NCBI GenBank assembly: GCA_048594865.1
Contig: JBMDWZ010000076.1
Span: 14,029 to 78,028, forward strand
Length of the DNA: 64,000 nt
Direction: 5' to 3'
Origin: CALKWS01 sp048594865
GTDB lineage: Bacteria; Actinomycetota; Actinomycetes; Actinomycetales; Beutenbergiaceae
Of the stretch, positions 27,388 through 36,008 are shown piece by piece. Numbering within the stretch: the first letter of the stretch is position 1; each line of letters starts with the position of its first letter. A program made the position numbers and the translations under genes. Below the pieces are notes generated by a model. That model had not been told where the DNA came from. It was given only the letters and a program-made list of their open reading frames with translations, and did not search any database.

Positions 27388-28931
27388 CCGGCGACGGCGG
27401 AATCCAAGTCTGCGGCCAACGCACCGTCGACCCGGGCGCGCAGTCGGGTGCCTTCGGGCAGGTGTTCGGTGCTGATGACCTCACCGGCCACGTGCGCCCG
27501 GTGCACCAGGTCTCCGCGCTGGTACGGAACCACCAGGTCTACCTCGACCTGGGGTCGCGGCAGGGTCTGCGCGATGAGCTCCTTCAGTTCATCGACCCCG
27601 GCCCCGGTGCGCGCCGAAACGGCGACCGCGCCGGGCTCCTTGGTGCGCAACGCGGCCAGCGCCTCATCGGCGGCCAGGTCGCTCTTGTTCAGCGCGATGA
27701 GTTCGGGCAGGTCGCTGGTGCCCTCGATCTCCCGCAAGACGGCGCGTACGGCTTCTATCTGACCGCGCGGGTCTGGGTGGGAGGCATCGACGACGTGCAC
27801 GATCACGTCACTCTCGGCGACCTCTTCCAGGGTGGAACGGAAGGCCTCGACGAGTTGGGTGGGCAGGTTGCGCACGAATCCGACGGTGTCGGCCAGGGTG
27901 TAAGCCCGGCCGTCCGCGGTTTCACTGCGGCGGACCGTGGGGTCCAAGGTCGCGAACAGTGCGTTCTCCACCAGCACCCCGGCGTCGGTGAGCCGGTTCA
28001 GTAGGGAGGACTTACCTGCGTTGGTGTAGCCCACGATCGCGACCGCCGGTGCGTAACCGCTGCGCCGCGCGCGCCGTTGACCTTCGCGTGCGGGGGCCAT
28101 CTGGTTGATCTGGCGGCGCAGCTTGGCCATTCGAGTGCGAATCCGGCGGCGATCGAGTTCGATCTTTGTTTCACCGGGTCCACGGGAGCCCATTCCGGCA
28201 CCGGCGCCGATCCGGCCACCGGCCTGCCGGGACATCGACTCACCCCACCCACGAAGCCGTGGCATGAGGTATTCCAACTGCGCGAGTTCAACCTGCGCCT
28301 TGCCCTCCCGGGACTTGGCGTGTTGGGCGAAGATGTCCAGGATCAGGGCGGTGCGGTCGATGACCTTGACCTTGACCACGTCTTCCAGGCCACGCCGTTG
28401 CGAGGGTGCGAGCTCGGTATCCACAACCACGGTGTCGGCGCCGGCGGACTTCACCAAGGACGCTAATTCGGCCGCCTTACCCGACCCGAGGTAGGTGCCG
28501 GGGTCGGGGTTAGCGCGGCGTTGGATGACCGCGTCGAGGACCTGAGATCCGGCGGTCTCGGCCAGGGCGGCAAGTTCACGCAGCGACACCTCGGCCTGCT
28601 CAACGGTGCCCTCAGTCCACAGACCCACCAGGACCACCCGCTCCAGGCGCAACTGCCGGTACTCAACTTCGGTGACGTCGTCGAGCTCGGTGGACAAACC
28701 GCCGACGCGCCGCAGGGCGTGCCGTTCGGCCACGTCGAGTTGCTCGCCGTCGTGTTCGGTGTAGCCGGCGTCTTGGTCTTGGATGGAGGCGCTGCCACGC
28801 GAAAGGATCCGGTCGACTACTTCCCGAGCCCTGTCCTCGGTATCCGGCGCCGGTGTCTGCTCGCTGATCTGCGAGGTCTCGGCGCTGGTGCCGTGGCTGG
28901 TGCGCTCTTGCACCGGGTTCTGCTCGGGCAT
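27384..28931 (-). CDS. hflX: Ribosome-associated GTPase HflX
   Basis: GTPase that splits or rescues stalled ribosomes. The 515-residue protein has the N-terminal HflX domain with DPGTYLGSGKAAEL and LAPSQRRGLED, a coiled-coil stretch and the G domain with GYTNAGKSS (about 299-307), DTVGF and NKSD. A Glu/Gln-rich N-terminal extension of about 80 residues precedes the conserved part. AAGGA before the ATG at 28931 fixes the start. Confidence 0.94.
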   Translation of the reverse strand: MPEQNPVQERTSHGTSAETSQISEQTPAPDTEDRAREVVDRILSRGSASIQDQDAGYTEHDGEQLDVAERHALRRVGGLSTELDDVTEVEYRQLRLERVVLVGLWTEGTVEQAEVSLRELAALAETAGSQVLDAVIQRRANPDPGTYLGSGKAAELASLVKSAGADTVVVDTELAPSQRRGLEDVVKVKVIDRTALILDIFAQHAKSREGKAQVELAQLEYLMPRLRGWGESMSRQAGGRIGAGAGMGSRGPGETKIELDRRRIRTRMAKLRRQINQMAPAREGQRRARRSGYAPAVAIVGYTNAGKSSLLNRLTDAGVLVENALFATLDPTVRRSETADGRAYTLADTVGFVRNLPTQLVEAFRSTLEEVAESDVIVHVVDASHPDPRGQIEAVRAVLREIEGTSDLPELIALNKSDLAADEALAALRTKEPGAVAVSARTGAGVDELKELIAQTLPRPQVEVDLVVPYQRGDLVHRAHVAGEVISTEHLPEGTRLRARVDGALAADLDSAVAG

Positions 28932-29062
28932 GGGTTCCTTGTCTGCTTGGCTGAAGTGGACCTCAAGTTTCCCACGCTCGCGCGAATCGTCCAATGCTTT
29001 TCCGCGCACGGCTTAGTTGGTCGCGGGCCCCGATGGCCTCCGGTGGCCGATATCCTCACCGG

Positions 29063-29668
29063 GTGCCGCATTACTTCGACTCCAGTCCCACCGGCCCCAG
29101 CCAGGAACGAACGCTCACCGTGAACCTGCGCGGGCAAGAGGTCGGTGTCACCACCGATCGGGGGGTGTTCTCCACCGACCGGCTGGACCTGGGCACCGGG
29201 GTGTTGCTGCGCATGGTCCCCGACCCACCGGCGGGCGGCACGCTGCTGGACCTGGGCTGTGGCTGGGGTCCGATCGCGCTCTCGATGGCCGCCGCATCAC
29301 CCGGTGCTCGGGTGTTAGCGGTGGACGTCAACGAACGCGCCCTGTCCCTCACCCGGGACAACGCCAAGCGCCTGGGCTTAACGAACGTGCAGACCTTCAC
29401 CCCCGAGGCGCTCCTTGCCGCCGAACCGGAGTTGGCGATCGATGAGTTGTGGTCCAATCCCCCGATCCGGGTGGGCAAACAGGTACTGCATGACCTGATG
29501 CGCACCTGGATTCCACGAATCAACGACGACGGCGTAGCGCAGTTGGTGGTGCAGACGAACCTGGGATCTGACTCGCTGCAGCGGTGGCTACAGTCCGAGC
29601 TGGAGGTCGAGGTGACGCGCCTGGGGAGCTCGAAGGGGTTCCGGGTGTTGAGCGTGCGCCGCGCCTAG
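29063..29668 (+). CDS. RsmC-like class I methyltransferase
   Basis: A 201-residue MTS-domain methyltransferase similar to the C-terminal half of RsmC, which makes m2G1207 in 16S rRNA. It contains motif I LDLGCGWGPIALSMA (about 61-75), the following acidic AVDVNERAL and the N-methyltransferase motif SNPPIR (about 130-135). The GTG start sits 6 nt after TATCCT (29051-29056) with no Shine-Dalgarno, so the mRNA is probably leaderless. The substrate base is inferred from the family. Confidence 0.86.
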   Translation: MPHYFDSSPTGPSQERTLTVNLRGQEVGVTTDRGVFSTDRLDLGTGVLLRMVPDPPAGGTLLDLGCGWGPIALSMAAASPGARVLAVDVNERALSLTRDNAKRLGLTNVQTFTPEALLAAEPELAIDELWSNPPIRVGKQVLHDLMRTWIPRINDDGVAQLVVQTNLGSDSLQRWLQSELEVEVTRLGSSKGFRVLSVRRA

Positions 29669-29685
29669 GGCGGCGGATCGCTAGG

Positions 29686-30678
29686 TCAGTTCGCGGCGAG
29701 CACCGCGGTGCTCAATGGCGACACCTGCGCGGTCAACTCGGCGGGACCGGTGAGTTCGACGTGCCCGTTGTCCATGATGGTGACCCGTAACTGCCCGCCG
29801 GGCACCTCAACGAACCAGGTATCAGGGGCGCCATCGCCAAACCAACTGCGCACGGCGATCGCCGCAGCGCACGCGCCAGTCCCACACGATTCGGTCTCAC
29901 CCGACCCGCGTTCGTGCACGCGCATTTTCACCACACCAACGGTCTCGGTGCCGACCACGTCACCGGTCTCATCGACCACTTCGATGTCCTGTTCACCAAG
30001 CGGGACCACCAGTTCCACGTTCGCGCCGTCGGCCGGCAGCGGGTCGATGACCGGCGCCGTAGACAGATCGGCCTTTTCCAGTTCGCTGGGGTCGGTGAGG
30101 GCGATGACCGCGTGCGGGTTCGGAACGGCGACCCGCAAGCCCGGGCGAGCTCCCGGCAACCCGGCCACGTCGATGCTGACGTCGGAGCCGGCCGCGAGCG
30201 CCTCGTCTCCCCCGGGGACCGTCCATGGCCCCATGTCGACGGCAAACTGGTCACCTTCACGCCGCACAATCAACTCACCGGCGCGGGTAGCGATCGGCAC
30301 CACATCGCCGTCGGGCAGGTCGATCAGGCCCTGCTGCATGAGGAAGGCGACGAACACCCGGATGCCGTTCCCGCACATCTGGGAGACCGAGCCGTCGGAG
30401 TTGCGGTAGTCCATGAACCATTGGGCGTCCACGAGTGGGACGTCCAGCAGTTCGGTCGTGGCCGATTCCACCCGGACCGCACGGATCGCGCCGTCGGCGC
30501 CGATGCCGCGCCGGCGGTCGCACAGCGCGGCCACGTCACTCTGCGTCCAGGGCAGGTCCGCTTCGGGGTCCAGGGTGAGCAGGAAGTCGTTCCCGGTGCC
30601 GTGGCCCTTGATCAACGCCAACCCCTGCACCTGCGCTAGTCCGTGGGCGGCCGGTGCGTCCTGCTCGATGGGATCCAT
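29686..30678 (-). CDS. dapF: Diaminopimelate epimerase
   Basis: Interconverts LL- and meso-diaminopimelate in the lysine/DAP pathway, without cofactor, using two cysteines. The 330 residues are a tandem of two epimerase halves with C102 in QMCGNGIR and C265 in ESCGTGACA. The start follows the miaA stop by nine nucleotides and also lies 6 nt after TAGGCT, so it may be transcribed alone as a leaderless mRNA. dapA and dapB are in the same window. Confidence 0.96.
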   Translation of the reverse strand: MDPIEQDAPAAHGLAQVQGLALIKGHGTGNDFLLTLDPEADLPWTQSDVAALCDRRRGIGADGAIRAVRVESATTELLDVPLVDAQWFMDYRNSDGSVSQMCGNGIRVFVAFLMQQGLIDLPDGDVVPIATRAGELIVRREGDQFAVDMGPWTVPGGDEALAAGSDVSIDVAGLPGARPGLRVAVPNPHAVIALTDPSELEKADLSTAPVIDPLPADGANVELVVPLGEQDIEVVDETGDVVGTETVGVVKMRVHERGSGETESCGTGACAAAIAVRSWFGDGAPDTWFVEVPGGQLRVTIMDNGHVELTGPAELTAQVSPLSTAVLAAN

Positions 30679-30690
30679 GGGGCCAGCCTA
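30676..30690 (-). promoter_or_regulatory. Putative leaderless start region of dapF, identical to that of dapB
   Basis: TAGGCTGGCCCCATG (minus strand): a -10-like TAGGCT, six nucleotides, and the ATG. The same 15 bases occur at dapB (63127-63113). Here the TAG also serves as the miaA stop. Confidence 0.5.
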
Positions 30691-31590
30691 ACTCTCGGCG
30701 ACGAGCGCCAGCGTTTGCTCCAGTGCCCCCGGCCCGGCGGGCAGCCAAGTGATTCGAGGGTCGCGACGGAACCACTTGATCTGCCGGCTTGCCAACTGCC
30801 TGGTCGCCGTCGTCGTGGATTCCACGGCTTGGGCGATGGTGCACCGCTGCTGCAGGGCGTCGATGGCTTGGGCGTACCCCACGGCCCGGCTCGCCGTTTT
30901 GCCCTGCTGTAGTCCCCCCTGCAGCAGACGTTGCGTCTCCGCCAGCAAACCGTCGTCGAACATCGCCTGGGCGCGCTGGGCGATCCGCATGTTGAGTTCC
31001 TCCCGCGGCACCTGCAGGCCCACCTGGATCGCCGGGACGTGGTATCGATGCTGCGGCAACGAGGCCGAATATGGCTTCCCGGTGAGCTCGATTACTTCCA
31101 GGGCTCGCACGATCCGGCGGGCGTTGGCTCGGTCGATGCGCTGCGCGGCGGCGGGATCGGCGCGGGTCAACTCATCGTGCAGCACCCCGGGGCCTTGTTC
31201 GCTCGCACGTGACTCCAACGCCGCGCGAACGTCGGGGTCCGTGCCGGGAAAGGACATCTCATCTAGCAGCGCTCGCACGTACAGTCCCGAGCCCCCGACG
31301 ACGACGGCGGGTCGCCCCCGGGCGGCGATAGCGCTGAGATCTGCGCGTGCGTGCGTTTGATAGGCGGCTACCGAGGCGTCCTGAGTGACGTCCAGGACGT
31401 CGAGTTGGTGGTGGGTGATTGCGCGCCGTTCGCCGATCGGAACTTTTGCAGTGCCGATGTCCATCCCCCGGTACAGCTGCATGGCATCGGCGTTGACGAT
31501 CTCGCCACCCATTTCTTGGGCGAGATCCAGCGCAAGTTCAGATTTTCCGGTCGCGGTTGGGCCAACGACGGCGATCACAGGGGCAGACAC
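30688..31590 (-). CDS. miaA: tRNA dimethylallyltransferase (MiaA)
   Basis: Adds a dimethylallyl group to A37 of tRNAs reading U-starting codons; miaB, which follows this modification, lies 2 kb away. The 300-residue form starts SAPVIAVVGPTATGKS with the P-loop at 10-17, and has the family DAMQLYRGMDIGTAK and GGSGLY blocks. I chose the GTG at 31590 because TAGGTT lies 7 nt upstream and homologues begin there; an ATG at 31611 adds seven residues. It diverges from the first ybjN gene. Confidence 0.92.
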   Translation of the reverse strand: MSAPVIAVVGPTATGKSELALDLAQEMGGEIVNADAMQLYRGMDIGTAKVPIGERRAITHHQLDVLDVTQDASVAAYQTHARADLSAIAARGRPAVVVGGSGLYVRALLDEMSFPGTDPDVRAALESRASEQGPGVLHDELTRADPAAAQRIDRANARRIVRALEVIELTGKPYSASLPQHRYHVPAIQVGLQVPREELNMRIAQRAQAMFDDGLLAETQRLLQGGLQQGKTASRAVGYAQAIDALQQRCTIAQAVESTTTATRQLASRQIKWFRRDPRITWLPAGPGALEQTLALVAES

Positions 31591-31624
31591 GGACACGAAC
31601 CTATCGGGCATATGCTGGGTAGCG
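31591..31624. promoter_or_regulatory. Compact divergent leaderless promoters, miaA / ybjN
   Basis: Thirty-four bases separate the two start codons. Minus: TAGGTT (31603-31598), 7 nt, GTG of miaA. Plus: TATGCT (31611-31616), 8 nt, ATG of ybjN. The -10 elements are back to back, seven bases apart, so each promoter must use the opposite coding sequence for its -35 region. Confidence 0.65.
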
Positions 31625-32155
31625 ATGAGCACACCCGATGCAAGTGGCGATGACGACCTCGCCCCGGATGAACAAGCCCCCAATAACCCCGAGTGGGACC
31701 TGTCCGAAGAGGACATCGCCGCAGCCGAGGTTCACCCCGTCAGCAAGGAACGGGTCCGTGACCTGATCAAGCGTCAGGGTCACAACTATCTGATCCGCCC
31801 CGACGGGCAGGCCGCCGGGATTTGGAACGGGTCGCTGTTCACCTTCACCGTGACCCAGCGGGTGTTCCAGGTTCGGGGCACTTGGAACCGCAACATCACC
31901 ATCGAGCGGCGCGAAGAGATGATGGCGCTGATCAACAACTTCCACGCCCGAAACCCGTGGCCGAAGTGCCTGCTGCAGGTGCTCGATGACGGCACCATGC
32001 GGTTGACCGCGGAGATGGACACCCCGATCAGTGCGGGTGCCTCCGACCAGCAACTCGGGCGCGCGATCCGGCTCGGCGTAGGCGCGAGCCTGTCGCTGTT
32101 CAAGCAACTCGGCGATAAGTACCCCGACCCACTGATGTCAGGTGAGAAGGCATGA
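31625..32155 (+). CDS. YbjN domain protein, first copy
   Basis: A 176-residue protein with an acidic N-terminal tail (about 1-40) and a YbjN domain, a fold related to type III secretion chaperones. Conserved marks include an F-V-R-G-T-W-N strand and HARNPWPKCLLQVLDDG. Function is unknown. No Shine-Dalgarno; the ATG is 8 nt from a -10-like hexamer. Its stop overlaps the next gene by 4 nt (ATGA), so the two are made together and may pair. Confidence 0.82.
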   Translation: MSTPDASGDDDLAPDEQAPNNPEWDLSEEDIAAAEVHPVSKERVRDLIKRQGHNYLIRPDGQAAGIWNGSLFTFTVTQRVFQVRGTWNRNITIERREEMMALINNFHARNPWPKCLLQVLDDGTMRLTAEMDTPISAGASDQQLGRAIRLGVGASLSLFKQLGDKYPDPLMSGEKA

Positions 32156-32649
32156 GCGAACCCACAGATCTTCCCGGTGTCTCGGAGTGGCCCGAGCCGG
32201 TGACGTTGGAACGCGTCGCGGAACTCGCCAAGGGTGCCGGGGTCACCATGGAGAGCACCGAAAATGGGCGACTGCGGGCGCGGGTCGGCGAGAATCTCAT
32301 CGAGGTGGCCCTCACCGACGATGCCAACAAGGTGCTGCGCATCCTTGGGCTATCGGGTGGGACGGTGGCCGAGGATCGGATCAACGACCTGGCCACGTTC
32401 GCCAACAACTGGCACCGTGAGCGGGTGTGGCCCACCCTGCTGTGGACCAAAGGCAAGGACGGCCAGGTGAACCTGCGCAGCGTGTTCACCATCGATGTCA
32501 CCGCCGGTTCATCCAACTCGCAATTGGCAATGGTGGTGCAGACCGGTCTGGCCGCGAGTGCTAAAGGGCTGGACACGTTCCGTTCCGCAATCGCCGACGG
32601 GATCACCGAGCCGCCTCCACCGAGCGCGCCCGCTGCCGACCAGCAGTAG
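32152..32649 (+). CDS. YbjN domain protein, second copy
   Basis: A 165-residue protein with a YbjN domain (about 18-145; FANNWHRERVWPTLLW and FTIDVTAGSSNSQL) and a Pro-rich tail. It is a distant paralogue of its upstream neighbour, to which it is translationally coupled. A sirtuin gene follows after 15 nt. Function unknown; the pairing suggests a heterodimer. Confidence 0.82.
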   Translation: MSEPTDLPGVSEWPEPVTLERVAELAKGAGVTMESTENGRLRARVGENLIEVALTDDANKVLRILGLSGGTVAEDRINDLATFANNWHRERVWPTLLWTKGKDGQVNLRSVFTIDVTAGSSNSQLAMVVQTGLAASAKGLDTFRSAIADGITEPPPPSAPAADQQ

Positions 32650-32664
32650 TACGCCGGAGCTGCG

Positions 32665-33435
32665 ATGACCCCCGAGGTGCGTGACCTGCGCGAATTGATC
32701 GCCGGCGCACGGAGGATCGTGGGGTTCACCGGCGCTGGGGTGTCGACGGAGTCGGGGATCCCCGACTTCCGCTCCGCCGGTGGGGTGTGGACCAAGTACG
32801 ACCCGGCCACGTTCGACTTCGACGCCTTTGTCCGTGACGCCGCCGTGCGCCGGCTCAGTTGGCAAATGCGCCGGGAGTTCTTCGACGCTGGCGCCCAGCC
32901 AAATCCGGCACATCATGCGTTCGCCGAGTTGGAGCGACGTGGCGCAAGCACCGGGGTCATCACTCAGAACATCGATGGCCTGCATCAGGCCGCCGGCTCG
33001 GTGAATGTGCTGGAGGTGCATGGCACCGCCAAGGAGGTCATGTGTATCGGCACCGACCCATCTCGCGGCACTCCGCGGGGCTGCGGGTGGCGGGTGCCGC
33101 ACGAACAGGTGATGGACCTCGTGGACGCCGGTGAGGACGATCCGCACTGCCCACGGTGCGGTGGGCTGGTGAAGTCTGCGACGATCTCCTTCGGTCAGAT
33201 GCTGGATGAGCACGTGATCAGCGCCGCGATCAAGTTGGCTCAAAGTAGCGACCTGCTCATTACCGCGGGATCCTCGCTACAGGTCTACCCGGCAGCAGGG
33301 TTGCCGATGGAGACGCTCAACCATGGTGGGCAGCTCGTGATCATTAACGATGAGCCCACACCGTTGGACGCCTACGCCGACCTGGTAATCCGTGGCAAAG
33401 CCGGGGTGGTACTGGGCCAGGCGGTGGCGCCGTAG
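32665..33435 (+). CDS. NAD-dependent protein deacylase, sirtuin family
   Basis: A 256-residue Sir2 protein that removes acyl groups from lysines with NAD. It has GAGVSTESGIPDFR (23-36), QNIDGLH (101-107), the catalytic H119 in VHG and the zinc cysteines C127, C140, C162 and C165. The first pair is spaced by 12 residues instead of the usual two to four. CCGGAG lies before the ATG. It may share a transcript with the ybjN pair. Confidence 0.91.
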   Translation: MTPEVRDLRELIAGARRIVGFTGAGVSTESGIPDFRSAGGVWTKYDPATFDFDAFVRDAAVRRLSWQMRREFFDAGAQPNPAHHAFAELERRGASTGVITQNIDGLHQAAGSVNVLEVHGTAKEVMCIGTDPSRGTPRGCGWRVPHEQVMDLVDAGEDDPHCPRCGGLVKSATISFGQMLDEHVISAAIKLAQSSDLLITAGSSLQVYPAAGLPMETLNHGGQLVIINDEPTPLDAYADLVIRGKAGVVLGQAVAP

Positions 33436-33460
33436 CCGCGTTCGGTTACTCGCTGGGGCC

Positions 33461-33495
33461 AGTTCGCCGCGCGTAGGCTAGTTCGCCGCGCGTAG
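33461..33495. repeat. Tandem 16-bp duplication at the miaB stop
   Basis: AGTTCGCCGCGCGTAG occurs at 33461-33476 and 33480-33495. The second copy encodes the last residues of MiaB (LRAAN) and its stop; the first copy repeats the same codons just beyond the stop. Confidence 0.85.
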
Positions 33496-35010
33496 CGTCG
33501 GGATTCCCAGGCCGACTGGCTGCGGACCCGTTGGCTTGGGCTCGCTAGCCGCGTCCTTCGCCCGCTGGCCGATCTCCCAGGCGTCCCCGGAGCGGGTTGG
33601 GCGGACCTCAAAAGTTCCGCCGTGGGCGCCGGAGTCTGCGATGAGGTGGTGCGGGGCCGAGGAGGTGACCTGCACGCTCACCATGTCCCCCGGGCGGGGT
33701 TGATCCTCGACGGGCACATCCGCGGGCATCGCCAGGTGAACCAGCCGGTTGTCTGGTGCCCGACCCGACAGCCTGCGGGTGGCGGTGTCCTTGCGACCTT
33801 CGCTCTGGGCGATGAGCACCTCCATGGTCCGGCCCACCTGCTTAGCGTTCTCCTCTTCGGAGATCCGCTCCTGGAGCTTGAGCAGCCGGCCGTAGCGTTC
33901 GGCAACCACGTCGGCCGGGACCTGATTCTCAAGCTCGGCGGCCGGGGTGCCTGGGCGCTTGGAGTACTGGAAGGTGAAGGCGCTGGAGAACCGGGAGGCC
34001 TCCACGACTCTCAGGGTGTCTTCGAAGTCCTCATCGGTCTCACCAGGGAACCCGACGATGATGTCGGTGGTGATGGCGGCGTCGGGCATCTGGGCCCGTA
34101 CCCGGTCCAGGATCCCGAGGAACTTGGCGGACCGGTAGGACCGGCGCATGGCGCGCAAGATGGAGTCCGAGCCGGACTGCAATGGCATATGCAGTGAGGG
34201 CATGACGTTGTGGGTTTGGGCCATCGCGTCGATAACGTCGTCGGTGAACGCGGCCGGGTGCGGTGAGGTGAAGCGCACACGTTCCAGGCCTTCGATGTGC
34301 CCGCAGGCGCGCAGCAGTTTGGCGAACGCGCCTCGGTCCCCGAAGCCCACGCCATAGGAATTGACGTTCTGACCCAGAAGCGTGACCTCCAACGCACCCT
34401 GGCTGACCACGGCGCCAACTTCGGCGAGCACGTCCCCTGGCCGGCGGTCGCGCTCCTTGCCGCGCAGGCTCGGAACGATGCAGAAGGTGCACGTGTTGTT
34501 GCAGCCCACTGAGATCGACACCCAAGCCGCATACGCGCTCTCGCGCCGGGTGGGCAGGGTGGAGGGAAAGACCTGCAAGGACTCTTCGATCTCCACTTGG
34601 GCGCTCTCGTTGTGCCGTGCCCGTTCCAGGAGCACAGGCAGCACGTCCAAGTTGTGGGTGCCGAACACCACGTCCACCCACGGCGCGCGCTCTACGATGC
34701 CCGCACGATCCTGTTGTGCCAGGCACCCGCCAACGGCGATCTGAAAGTCCGGGCGCTCCTTCTTGATCGAAGCGAGCTGGCCGAGGTTCCCGTACAGCCG
34801 CTCGGCCGCGTTCTCCCGCACGGCGCAGGTGTTGATCACCACAACGTCGGCCCGCGCGGCCTGATCGAGCAGCGATCCGGTGGTGTCACCAGAGTCGACG
34901 TATCCGGCCTGCTCAAGCATTCCGGACATGCGCTCGGAGTCGTGCACATTCATTTGGCAGCCCAAAGTGCGCACCAGGTAGGTGCGGGCTGGCTGGGTTG
35001 GAGCGCTCAC
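33478..35010 (-). CDS. miaB: tRNA-2-methylthio-N6-dimethylallyladenosine synthase (MiaB)
   Basis: Radical SAM methylthiotransferase acting on i6A37 of tRNA, the product of MiaA. The 510 residues have the UPF0004 cluster cysteines (C18, C62, C96), the radical SAM C170-x3-C174-x2-C177 in GCNNTCTFC and a C-terminal TRAM domain. A tail of about 50 residues rich in Lys/Pro follows. The GTG at 35010 lies 8 nt after TAGAAT with no Shine-Dalgarno; the longer frame upstream is unlikely. Confidence 0.94.
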   Translation of the reverse strand: MSAPTQPARTYLVRTLGCQMNVHDSERMSGMLEQAGYVDSGDTTGSLLDQAARADVVVINTCAVRENAAERLYGNLGQLASIKKERPDFQIAVGGCLAQQDRAGIVERAPWVDVVFGTHNLDVLPVLLERARHNESAQVEIEESLQVFPSTLPTRRESAYAAWVSISVGCNNTCTFCIVPSLRGKERDRRPGDVLAEVGAVVSQGALEVTLLGQNVNSYGVGFGDRGAFAKLLRACGHIEGLERVRFTSPHPAAFTDDVIDAMAQTHNVMPSLHMPLQSGSDSILRAMRRSYRSAKFLGILDRVRAQMPDAAITTDIIVGFPGETDEDFEDTLRVVEASRFSSAFTFQYSKRPGTPAAELENQVPADVVAERYGRLLKLQERISEEENAKQVGRTMEVLIAQSEGRKDTATRRLSGRAPDNRLVHLAMPADVPVEDQPRPGDMVSVQVTSSAPHHLIADSGAHGGTFEVRPTRSGDAWEIGQRAKDAASEPKPTGPQPVGLGIPTLRAAN

Positions 35011-35137
35011 GGGCTGCGATTCTACGCGCCAAATCCGATGACCACGAGCGCGCGGCGCAATGGGCACCTAATGATCGAGTCCGATTTGTAATGTTCTGCG
35101 TGAAGCGACCGAAACATCGAGGCAGTAGGTTGCACCT

Positions 35138-35941
35138 ATGTCAGAACAGACACCGGCCACCAGCGACCTCACCACACCGGCTTCCGAAACCGAGGCCGCC
35201 GTAGGTCAACCGTTGGTAATCCTCTCCGAGGTGCAGAAGCACTTCGGAGACCTGCACGTGCTCAAAGACATCAACCTCACCGTGCACCGGGGCGAGGTTG
35301 TCGTGGTGATCGGCCCCTCAGGGTCTGGTAAGTCCACCCTGTGCCGCACGATCAATCGGCTCGAGCCCATCGGCAGCGGCTCGATCACCTTGGACGGTAA
35401 GAACCTCCCCGCCGAGGGCCGGGCGCTGGCCCGGCTGCGCGCAGACGTGGGAATGGTGTTCCAGTCCTTCAACCTCTTCGCACACAAATCGATCCTTGAA
35501 AACGTCACGCTTGGACCGATCAAGGTCAAGAAAATGAAGAAGGCCGAGGCCAAAGAAGTCGCCATGGACCTTCTGGAGCGTGTGGGGGTAGCGAACCAAG
35601 CCGACAAGATGCCTGCCCAGCTCTCCGGTGGTCAGCAGCAGCGGGTCGCGATTGCACGTGCTCTGGCGATGCGACCCAAGGTGATGCTCTTCGATGAGCC
35701 CACCTCGGCCTTGGACCCCGAAATGGTCAACGAGGTTCTGGACGTCATGGTGACCTTGGCGAAGGAGGGCATGACGATGGTTGTGGTCACCCACGAGATG
35801 GGCTTTGCGCGCAAGGCCGCAGACCGTGTGGTGTTCATGGCCGATGGGCAGATCGTTGAATCCAACGACCCCGAATCGTTCTTCGGAAACCCGCAAAGCG
35901 ACCGGGCAAAAGACTTCCTCGGCAAGATCCTGACGCACTGA
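35138..35941 (+). CDS. gluA: Glutamate-type ABC importer, ATP-binding subunit
   Basis: ATPase of a polar amino acid importer. The 267 residues have a 28-residue acidic N-terminal tail, Walker A GPSGSGKST (about 58-66), the Q-loop in VFQSFNLFAH, signature LSGGQQQR and Walker B VMLFDEPTSALD. It starts 6 nt after TAGGTT, so it is probably leaderless. The gluABCD order and sizes match the Corynebacterium glutamate system; glutamate as substrate is inferred. Confidence 0.92.
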   Translation: MSEQTPATSDLTTPASETEAAVGQPLVILSEVQKHFGDLHVLKDINLTVHRGEVVVVIGPSGSGKSTLCRTINRLEPIGSGSITLDGKNLPAEGRALARLRADVGMVFQSFNLFAHKSILENVTLGPIKVKKMKKAEAKEVAMDLLERVGVANQADKMPAQLSGGQQQRVAIARALAMRPKVMLFDEPTSALDPEMVNEVLDVMVTLAKEGMTMVVVTHEMGFARKAADRVVFMADGQIVESNDPESFFGNPQSDRAKDFLGKILTH

Positions 35942-36008
35942 ACTGCACGTACGGTTCCTCACCGAACCACTCACATCGCACCCGCGTGCGAGCAATGAAG
36001 GAGAAAAG

